Both the position numbers and the translations under genes were made by a program. Of a DNA stretch of 64,000 nucleotides, positions 54,997-64,000 are shown one piece after another; position 1 is the stretch's first letter; each line of letters starts with the position of its first letter. The notes beneath the pieces were generated by a model. It searched no databases. It saw only the letters and a program-made list of their open reading frames with translations, and was not told the DNA's origin. Source of the stretch: Phyllostachys edulis (taxonomy: Eukaryota; Streptophyta; Magnoliopsida; Poales; Poaceae); NCBI GenBank assembly GCA_036346405.1, contig CM070563.1, positions 27,341,600 through 27,405,599 of the forward strand. The letters run 5' to 3'.

Positions 54997-57900
54997 TGTC
55001 GGGACCAAAAAATGCAATTCTGGACCCTCTGTATATAACGCACTAGTCTAGGATCACGCTAGTGCACACAGTGTCAACATAGATGAATATCGATCCACAC
55101 AAGACGATTAATAGCATAAACGAGTTATTTGATAAACAAATAATGGTTTTGACCTTAATTATGGTCGAGTTTACACTTATTAAGCCATGCAGGGCTAACA
55201 GAGAATTAAATAGCAGCGGAACAGATAACTTTAGCGGAATCCCATCAATTCGCCACAGGCAACCGACTGGGATCAAGACCCTACGATCAAGCACCTTCGT
55301 TGAACTCTTCCTCGAAAGCAGGCGATGACTCCTCCACTTCTGTTGATCTGATTTAGCAAGCATGAGTACACAACCGTACTCGCAAGTCATACCACAGAAT
55401 GCATTTATACATGATGGCTTATTCTAAAGGAATGGCTTCTGTGGTTCTTTTGCAGAAATGCAACATTTGCAATTTGAATACGAATAATAGATTGAAAGCA
55501 TAAAGTAAAACAAATAGACCATATTAATTTAGTAGCTGATTTCACAAAGACACATAACCTAAACAAGTTATTCACACAGCCATATGACTTAGATCACATA
55601 GCTCCTTTCCCAGAGTTTTTATGAAAAACTACCCCTCGTGTGAAATCCCCGAGCATGTCCATGACCGTGGACGCGGCTATTCGAATAGATTAATTAAATA
55701 CTCTGCAGAGTTTGTACACTTTACCCACACGATACAACTAGTGTAGCTAGCACTAATCATAACAAAATGTTTCAGAAACTTCATCTCAAGCATTGATACT
55801 CCCAGTGTGCTTAACCGTCATACCAAACTATACACAATGATTGGTTCGACACACACCGTTGGATAGGGACACGGTGAACCGCCCCGTGATGTGACTACTT
55901 GGTAGCACACCTCCACCCATTCAACACAGTCTAACCTACTACCTGAGTAGCAATGTCAAGAATCCATAACTTACTAAGTTAGGCCCGTCCCATCAGGCAT
56001 GTGGTCATACAGTAAGGCTCAGTTCAATGGCGTACAAAGTTAAGTCCTTAATTGACCAAGGCAAGACTTACAATTTAACTACAAAACCCTATGCATACAG
56101 TTTATTAATCTCGTGCACATAGCTCCACCCAAAGTAGCACACAATACCACTTGCCTCCGTCTAAATCCTTTTCCACCCTGTTGGTTAAGTGCAACATATG
56201 CCATCAACGAGTAATAGCACATAGTACACACAATTTTATCGCTTAGTTCTATAATCACTTAGTCAAGTTTATAATTGCAACTCACATGAAATGATGACTC
56301 GTGGCATGGCTAAGCAAACTAAGCGTATCTAACTAACCCATGTTGGTGCTATGATAATACCAACTAATTAAACCAATCTAGGGTGACAAAAGATTATGAC
56401 ATAATAATAGACAAGTGTGGATATAACTAAACCCAAAAGCATTGAAATAAATACTTAAAGTAAATGCAATAATTTGAATCAAAGTATTTTGAAAACTGGG
56501 TTCAATATGATCAAAGGTATAACTTGCCTTGAAATAGGTCTAGGTACTGATCTTGCTCTTGAGGTGCTCCTTCTTCTTCAAAACTCCCCGAAGTATCGAT
56601 GTCTACTCGCAAACAAACAAAACAAATAAATAATAGAGGCCAAACAAACTCCAAAAATTAAATAAAAATATCAGATAAATAGATCTTGAATTTAGAAATT
56701 TGAATGGGCTCAATCGGAGTTCGGATGCAAAAGATATGGGCTTTGGAAGTTTGAATCTAAAAGAAAACCCTAATTTTGGATTATTCCGAATTTCTGAATT
56801 ATTTCGTAATAGAAAAATCGGATTATTGCGCAATGATGATGTCAGCAATGGATTTTTCGGAATAAAAGAAATAAAAAGAAAATACAGACATGTGAGACCC
56901 ACATGTCAGTCTCATGGCTCACGGTGAATCGAGTTCACCGAGCCGATCAGATCTGGATGGGCTGGGCTGGCACACCCGCGCACACGTGGTGCTGATGAGG
57001 GCGCCACCTAGGCTGACATGCACGCACGGAGGCTGAGGTGGCGTGGACGTGGATGACGGCGAGGCGGCGACGCTCGGGTTCCAATGGCATCCGGCGAACG
57101 GCGGCGACTCGTCGGCAGTGGAAGGTACGGGGAGGTAGAGAAGGTGACGGCGAATACGTTGGTTTGCTCACGGGTGGTAGCGGACGACTGTGGTGGCCGA
57201 CGGCGAGGTCAAAGCGGTGGAGTCAACTCAGGCTTGACGGAAGTGGGGCTACGGTGGCGCTCTGGCGAAGTGAAGGCATCCACAGTGTTCCCCTCGCTCT
57301 TGCGATGCCGAAGGTACAAACGTCAAGGTCTAGGTGGCTTCGATTGAGGCGAAATCGCTCGTCGGAGTTACAGCGGCGAGATTGATTCTTCAAGCTCCTG
57401 TGGCGGCTAGGGTTCGGCTTCGGCGCTGAGGCGGCTAGGGTTGAGGTGCGGACGCCAAGGGCTCTTGTCCCCCTTTTATACACGACGACCAAGGAGTCCG
57501 AGGCGGCTACGGCGGCGAAGTCCCACGCGACGGAGGAGTCCGGCTCGGGAACGATTCGGAGACAAAGAACAGGATTCGACGGGGCCCACTTGGCAGCGAC
57601 AGAGGCTCGGCGAAGCAGCGCCGTATAAGCGCACGACAGTCGGTGTGGGACGTCTTGGCGTGGAGAGAGGAAAGAGACTGATAGGTGGGGACCACTGTCG
57701 TGAGGCGAGCACGCTTTCGTGAAATGAGCCCACTGATCAAAGGGCGCCGAGCGAAATAGGAGACAAGTTGCAGCCCAAGGATTGTTGCTAAGATTTTAAT
57801 AGGTTTTCTATTTTAGAAAATAGCAGAAATTCCAAAAGGCAATAGAAAATAGCAAATGAACTTGAAAAAAATCTAGAAAAATCTAGAAAATAGATCCAAG

Positions 57901-58085
57901 CACATAGAATCCAAATAAAATAGTTTTGACCATTGTTCATGTTGACTTTAATCATATTGAATTCTTTTGATATCCAAAGTCCAATATTAAGCTTTTGATT
58001 TAAAATCAAATAAATCCAAATGGTGAATTTTCTCCCTACTAACTATTCAAAGGATTTTTAAAGCTAAGAAAATTGGGATGTTACA
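54997..58085 (-). repeat. Complete chromovirus-type solo LTR, copy E (3089 bp, TSD ttaaa)
   Basis: It starts tgtcgggacc and ends aattgggatgttaca. A perfect 5-bp duplication, ttaaa, lies at 54992-54996 and 58086-58090. There is no interior, so it is a solo LTR. It sits inside copy D of the same family and in the same orientation. A leftward TATA box lies near 57474-57481 in ccaagggctcttgtcccc context shared with copy A. Short GC-rich frames at 57038-57740 are leader, not genes. Confidence 0.93.
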
Positions 58086-58090
58086 TTAAA

Positions 58091-59746
58091 TTAGCATGGA
58101 ATAGTTTGAAACAAGGTAAATTTATAAAATTGGGTTCAATACGATCAATGTCCAACACAACTTGGAAAAGGTTCTGGTCCTAGTCTTGATCAACTACGAC
58201 TCCTTCGCACACTCCCAGTGTCTCAATGTCTTCTCGCAAAAGACAACGAAAAGCAAATAAATTAAAACAACAATGAAACAAACTCCAAAAATTATAATAA
58301 AAATCCAGGATGGTAGGGTTTGATTTAGATGTATTTAGAAACTTGAATGAGCTCAATTGGAGTTCATATGAGGGAGAACAAGCTTCTAGAACTGGCTTGA
58401 GTGGAATAACTCGGGAAAATAACAATGGAGAGAGAAAACAAATACTGATATGTGGGGTCAAGGGAATATTTCAAGAATCTTTATTTTCGAAATTTCATAA
58501 AAAGGCTGAGGGACTGACATGTGGGGTCCATGGTCTATAGATCGAGTTCACAGGTCTGTCTCATGGGTTCACGATGAACTTGGTCTATGGAACAGTACTA
58601 GCATGTGGGACCCACATGGCATAGGCTCGGCTCACGGTGGACTAGGTCCACACGGTTTGGATGTAGGGTTTGGGGTGACGGGGCGGCTGACGTGGTGGTG
58701 GTGCTGATGCGACGCGCACGTGGCACCGAGGTGGCAGGGGTCGGCGGTGGTTGGCTCCAGTGAGGGCACTGTGCGGCGGCACTCTCTAGCGAGGCAACGA
58801 TGATAGTGGAAGACAGTGCATATGCGGATCTGGAGTGCCAGACCTAGACGAGGACATGTGGGCAAAGCGGATGGGATGCGCGTGGGGACCGATGGTCATC
58901 GGAGACGACTGATAGCGAGGAAGAAGCGGTGGCGACGACACAGGTCTCATCAAAGTCGACGTGGCGACATGCTCCAGTTGAATATAAACGAACGACGAGG
59001 AAGAGGAGGACGAGACGGTCTCGTTGGTGGTAACAGTGAAGGCGAGGGCTCACCAACACCCGTGGTGGATGACGACGAAGAGCTCAAGGAAGGGCAATGG
59101 TGGTGGTGCAGATCTGAAGCTTCAGTGCCCTAGGGTTTGGGGTTTCGGTGGCGGTAGATGCGTCGGGTTTAGAAGTTGAGAGTGAGGACGCTTAATTACG
59201 CGGACAATGGCGTGGTGCGCACGCCGAGGAGTCTGAGGCGGCAGGTCGACTATGGAGTCTGGCTCGGGCCCGACTCGGGGAAGAAGAATAATAACCTCAG
59301 GTCGGGCCCACCTGTCAGTGATGTGGATGCATGTCGCACGAGGACGCAATGCGACGACGAGCGCGATTGGGTGCACGGGCGACGACGGCTGCCCGACTAC
59401 GTTGGAAAGAGAGAGAGAAGTGGGTCGGTGGAAGAATTTGGCCCACTTGGCCTTCCGGGTTTTAAATAGATTTTCTATTTTAGAAAATATTGAAAAATAG
59501 AAATAACCAAGAAAAATAGCAAATGTACCAGAAAAAAATTCTAGAAAATCTAGAAAATACTTTCAAGCACAAGAAACTCAAATAAAATATTTTTGGATTT
59601 AATTGATGTCCTAGTTAATCACATTAAACTATTTTATATTTGAAAAGTCCCGGTTAAGTTGTAATTAATCGAGAAAAATAGTGAAACTTTTTAGGGAACC
59701 TACTCTACACAAAGTGATTTTAAAACTCGAAAATTGGGATGTTACA
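58091..59746 (-). repeat. Chromovirus-type LTR, copy D, right part
   Basis: It continues copy D after the second ttaaa and ends aaaattgggatgttaca at 59746. The actccttcgcacactcccagtgtc...tcttctcgc stretch near 58198-58240 corresponds to 56565-56615 of copy E. Copy D would be about 3.0 kb without the insertion. Its frames around 58632-59469 are GC-rich leader. Confidence 0.8.
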
Positions 59747-59779
59747 ATTTCCCGAAGATTCTATCTGGATTCAACAATA

Positions 59780-59812
59780 CTAGAAGATAACCCGCGCCAG
59801 ATGGCACGGGCA
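59780..59812 (-). terminator. Helitron 3' terminus: hairpin plus CTAG
   Basis: On the + strand: ctag at 59780-59783, agataa, then cccgcgcc / ggcacggg arms (59791-59798, 59803-59810) around a 4-base loop, with one G-T type mismatch. The base before ctag is a (T on the minus strand), as for insertion between A and T. In Helitrons this structure marks the end of the transferred strand. Confidence 0.75.
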
Positions 59813-60446
59813 CTTACAATTTTTTTGTTAAGAGGGTGTTAGTGTAAAGCAAGTTAGGTTTTGTATGATTTGAGAATGGTGGCGAGCATGTTTGGTTGTG
59901 GATAGCGTCTTTCTGGTTTCGGACTATGTCCGTAAAGTGTTTCAGTTTAGTTTGTGCGGGGAGTACGGCATTGAGTGTAAGTTGGTGTATAGTATTGGTA
60001 GTTAAAACGTGTAAAGGATGGTCACTAATGAGAGTATGTAACGGTAGATGTATTCCTAGGAGACAATAACACGATAGATAAGCGTAGCTGAGCATCTAAA
60101 AAGCATGGAACAGGGTTTTACTGAGCGGATACTCATAAGATGATAGCGGTGATAGAAGTTGTTGACACCGGAATATCCAGATAACAGGGTTCTAAAGTAT
60201 AATGAGCATAAGAAGGAGTGATATATTACAAAACAGTAATAGATAGTGGCAACGTAACATGTGGCAAAAAAAATTCTTCGTTGCTGGCTGGGAAGGATTG
60301 GCTTCAGTGGCAGTTGGTGACGCTGCCTCTAGTAATTGCACAGAGTAGCAGTGAGTTAGGATAGATTACATAAGTCTTTTTTATGAGGCCAGTTAATGTC
60401 AAGTGTACTATACCTCTAAAGGGTAGATTGGTAGAGCGGTTTGTGA

Positions 60447-60706
60447 TTATTCATTGCCCTTCTTTGTGGATGATCTGGTCTTTTTTGCAGGTGGATCTGA
60501 TGTAGACTGGACAGGAGGCGGTGCAGATCTGTGAAGCGAAATAGGATGTAATGTTATGTGGTGTGGAAATTACATAGATCAATGTAACTAATGGTCGGCA
60601 TGGTGCAAGATACATAAACTGACTGGCGAGCATACCTTTTGTGTGGCAGACTTGGTAGAATTCTAACCGGTGATAAAGTAGATCTACCAGGATGTGATAT
60701 CATGAT
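60447..60706 (-). pseudogene. Candidate last two exons of a Helitron RPA-like gene
   Basis: Two minus-strand exons fit together in phase. 60706-60636 (after cattgacag, before gtatgctc) encodes a stretch with HPGRSTLSPVRILPSLPHKR. 60528-60447 (after cgcttcacag) encodes SAPPPVQSTSDPPAKKTRSS, a short lysine-rich end and TAA. A Pro/Ser/Lys-rich tail after the OB-fold domains is typical of replication-protein-A-like genes in plant Helitrons. I could not assemble the OB-fold exons further upstream, so the call rests on exon phase, composition and position. Confidence 0.4.
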
Positions 60707-62990
60707 CTGTCAATGTAGATAACAAAGACATAATAGATATTTTTAAACACAATAAGGTGAAACGATGATTTGTTGTAACTAAGTAAGTCTTAAAATAAAA
60801 GGATTTCAACGGTAACGAAGTATGTAGAACTACATATGCAGTCTCCATTTTTTTTTTGATCTGTTTGTTTCAGGGGTACATATTTTCTCCCTAACAATGC
60901 CTATAAGTTTGAGATCATCATGTAAGTGGTCGGTTGCCAGCATTTTGTTGTAGCGAAGAAACACACCATAAATCAGGAGTTATTTACAGGAGTTTTAGAG
61001 GTGCGGAAGTTTAATGCGTGCAGGTGCGGATGTAAATATGAAACCTTAGTCTAAGAATAGTATGAATCAAAGATATCCTGTAGTTTTACCTCTGTGTCCA
61101 TAATCTAATCTGTAGATGTTTGATCAGGAAAGAGGCCTCTACGAATAGACTGTGGTGTCGGGACGTCTTTTGCGCTACATCGAATAATAGATTTACATGT
61201 CTTGTAATGACAGTAAAAGGTTGTTGGCAAAGATAGATTGTTGCTATAACTAAATATAGTTTTTTTTGAAAGGAATAAAAGTACCTGTAGGAAGCATTAA
61301 CCGGCGACTTCAGCTTATTAGTTGAAAATGGGGTTGTATTGGGATGATAAGTGGAAATCCAGAATGATGTCGATCCACATAGTGTTTATGGAAGTTCAGA
61401 AGATAAATCGAATGGTTTATATCACACAACAGTAGAATCTATGAGGTAAAAATAGGCTAGAGGATGGCGAACACACGATACAAAGGAGATAAATGTAAGC
61501 TGTGTACTATAGCTGGAAGGCTAGCTATTGTAGAAAAGGGCAAAAAAAAGATGTGATTTTGGGTGCGGCATTAGGAAAAGCATCAGGTGTTTGAGAATAG
61601 CGGTATATGTATGGTAAAGCTTGGGGGAAAAATTGATTAGTCAATAGCCGTGACATCTGTGTTAAACAACCGATGGGAAATAAAATCATATTTCTGTTAC
61701 ACGACAGATATAAGAGCTATGATACTTAAGTCTAGTTGGTGTAGAATTTTATGTTTGCATGTAATCCATATAACGAAAATCGGGTAGGATTTTTCTAGGA
61801 ATTTAATGAATTCCAGAATACATATGTAGCACAAAAGCTACGGTGCAAGCACATGAATAATGGTTGAATATAAGATCAATCAAAAAAGAAGCCTTGATGT
61901 TACCTCAAAAGTAGTATCAATTTGAGAGATGGCCTGAGAAGTTGCAGTACAAGAAGGTAAGTGTTGTAGGTACAAAATTTAGTTGTAGAAAACCACAAGG
62001 CACTAAAATAGTGTATCATATGTAGAATAAATGTGCATGTCTCCAGGAGTAGCCAGCATAGCAGACATTTATATATTGGGTATAAAAAACAAAGTGCAAG
62101 CAGGGGATCATCAAACAACGGGACTGAACACACTGTGAGGCAAGTGAGGTTACAGGAATTAAGGAAATCAAATGAGCCTCTACTCATGTCTAGCACAGGA
62201 AAACCTCATGAGGCAACTATAATAGCGTAAATATAAATTGATTCATGACAAACCTGAGCCCAAAATTTAAAACTGTAATAGTGAAGCAGTGCTTGTTGAA
62301 TCTAAGAACTTACTACTGTAATCTACGAAAGGAGTAGGTTAAGCAAAGCATAGGCTAGTGATTGTAGCCCATACAACCCAATATTTCCCATATCTAAAGG
62401 TAATGCTTTGAACCAGCTTTTTAGATCATTTCATTGCACCTGGAAATGGAAGCAAATATATAGTAAGATAATTTAAAGATGTATAATAAAATGAGAAGAA
62501 CAAATGTAGGAATCACCCCCAAGCTATAAACATAGCACACATAACTCTATTTTGCTCAAACAATCTAAAAGTGCAGGCAAGATTATGCAACCAAGATGCA
62601 CACCGCAACTCAAGAGATATAAATACCAATAATGAAATCATGTGATTTTAGATGCAAGTCTTTATCTAGGACTCGTATTCTGACTGCGGTATATTATGAC
62701 CATCAGGCTACAGTTTTGGGGGGTTGGGAGAAGAGAGGGGAGGGGAGGGAGAAGAGTACCTAGCTCTGAGCTCTAGTGGGATGGATAAGAAGATGGATAA
62801 GAAGATGGCTTAGATGGTGATGGCAAGGAGGAGCCCATGGGGAAGGAGAATAGGGAAGTCAGCACGGCGTCGACCACGGTTTTTTTTTGCACAGGCACCG
62901 ACGTGCACCATCGCCAGGTGACATGTCGTAGATAAGTGCAAATTTGGTTACCTGGCCTTCTCCACATTAGTTCAATACCAACAATACGTA
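60707..62990. other. Helitron interior, no gene firmly identified
   Basis: AT-rich with many short minus frames separated by plausible GT-AG borders (for example a frame QAISQIDTTFE before a gtaaca donor at 61903). This may be an intron-rich gene too diverged to assemble by eye. Nothing coding is seen on the + strand. Confidence 0.35.
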
Positions 62991-63000
62991 ACCTAGCACA

Positions 63001-63138
63001 ATAAGGTACACTAAGGCATCGACACCAACAATACATAACCCTCAATGTTGAAATGTTTGACTGACACACAATAAGGTACACTAAGGCATCGACACCAACA
63101 ATACATAACCCTCAATGGTGGAATGTTTGACTGGCACA
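63001..63138. repeat. 70-bp tandem duplication
   Basis: ataaggtacactaaggcatcgacacc... at 63001-63070 is repeated at 63071-63138 with two or three changes. A third, partial match (ccaacaatacgtaacc) lies just before it at 62979. Confidence 0.92.
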
Positions 63139-63520
63139 GATGCGATACGTGCGTTAAAGGAGGACTGGCATAGCAAATAGTATTGTCGTATAAAGAAGAG
63201 GTAAGGGGTAAAGAGATTTGGAATGGAATAATAGAAAAACGCACCTAGTTAAGATCTGCATACGTGGATGTACATGCTGAAAGGCTTTTTCTTTGGCTCC
63301 TCATGTATGCATCTATGTGCACCTAAAAAATGTAGCACAAGCGGGCAAAAGGAATGAGCTGAGTACTCGCATAAAGCGTGATCATGCTGACAGAATGAAA
63401 AACATCGTTAGCGACAAAAAAAGGGCCAAAAAAACTAAAGAAAAGTTTCAAGTGATAAATTTTCCATTCTGTATGAGAACAGATTAATCATAATTGCCAA
63501 GGATGCTACCATACTCTAAA

Positions 63521-63614
63521 GTTTGATTACCCATCTACACCTACTCTCTGAAGTGAACTTTACGAAGAACTATAGAGTAAGTTTGACTACCCACCTACAC
63601 CTACTCTCTAAAGG
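63521..63614. repeat. Short 60-bp period direct repeat
   Basis: gtttgattacccatctacacctactctct at 63521 recurs at 63581 with two changes. A further pair, atcacatttagctctaatatctgtaa, is at about 63615 and 63765. Confidence 0.85.
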
Positions 63615-64000
63615 ATCACATTTAGCTCTAATATCTGTAAGCTAAAATGAAGCTGCAAACAAATCAAAGAAGAGCCTAGTATTGCTTCAAGCTATCTCTC
63701 TCTCACTCGCACAGCTTCATTTTAGCGTATCCTCAGATGCAAACCTTTTATAAAAATGGGTGCATCACATTTAGCTCTAATATCTGTAAACAGAATCACA
63801 ACTAATAAAACAACAAAAGGAAATGCTCGTGCTCTCTTCAAAAGGAGGTAAAACATGGTAATCAACACCCCAAAAAACATATCCCCATCATAGTGAGCTA
63901 AATTGTAGGACATCACATAGTTTCTTGGATTGCAGCACCAACATGACAAGGCCATGCATCTATTCCAGCTTGTTGAAATGAAGGAAAGGATAAATCGCCA

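Larger units (their letters stand above)
59780..64000 (-). mobile_element. Helitron, 3' part, - strand (runs off the window)
   Basis: The minus strand ends ...CCCGTGCCATCTGGCGCGGG TTATCTT CTAG at 59780. That is a hairpin of 8-base arms a few bases before a terminal CTRR, followed by T, the hallmark 3' end of plant Helitrons. Two exons of a possible RPA-like gene lie about 0.7-0.9 kb upstream of this end, where plant Helitrons often carry one. The 5' TC end lies outside the window or was not recognised. The extent beyond about 60700 is therefore an inference. Confidence 0.6.

Noticed and set aside
62997..63140. CRISPR-like or satellite array
   Set aside because: Only two 70-bp units with no unique spacers, in a plant nuclear context.
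1..64000. Integrated pararetrovirus or other viral sequence
   Set aside because: All reverse-transcriptase regions have copia or gypsy layout with LTRs, primer-binding sites or target duplications. No movement-protein or coat-protein motif of plant viruses was seen.

Overview
The window looks like nuclear DNA of a grass (Poaceae). It is dominated by nested LTR retrotransposons of grass type, including a BARE/Angela-type LTR and Tekay/Del-like chromovirus LTRs. It also holds a PIF/Harbinger transposon and a Helitron end. The one convincing host gene has a very GC-rich first exon and a much less GC-rich second exon, as is usual in grasses. There is no sign of bacterial or organellar organisation. 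I cannot name the species.

Host gene: a two-exon gene on the + strand (11886-12377 and 21158-21778) encodes a complete, about 370-residue Gfo/Idh/MocA-family NAD(P)-dependent oxidoreductase, like Arabidopsis At4g09670. Its single intron is 8.78 kb. It holds a complete 5.1-kb Ty1/copia element (14966-20062) in antisense orientation with a perfect 5-bp target duplication, plus a LINE fragment and short tandem repeats. A segment just upstream of the coding region has a diverged partner at 32665-32855.

Layout: 1-~7560, old copia element on the - strand, cut by the window edge. ~7690-10223, chromovirus-type LTR. 10224-11885, intergenic with a MITE and the gene's 5' flank. 11886-21778, the gene. 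22200-28293, decayed + strand copia element carrying a BARE-type solo LTR. 28294-34000, intergenic with RNase H-like fragments, a 2.47-kb solo LTR (29325-31790, TSD ccttc) and a CACTA-like end. 34001-38683, + strand Ty3/gypsy fragment carrying a Harbinger element whose transposase is nearly intact. 38684-44827, LTRs and gag remnant of a pol-deleted - strand gypsy element. 45246-46626, fragment of another gypsy lineage with a different primer-binding site. 46781-53683, LARD-like element with about 2.2-kb LTRs and a 4.2-kb interior lacking pol. 53684-59746, one chromovirus LTR nested in another of the same family. 59780-64000, 3' part of a Helitron on the - strand with possible terminal exons of an RPA-like gene.

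Only the oxidoreductase is likely to make a host protein. Everything else recognised is mobile DNA, mostly decayed. Nested target-site duplications give the relative order of several insertions.
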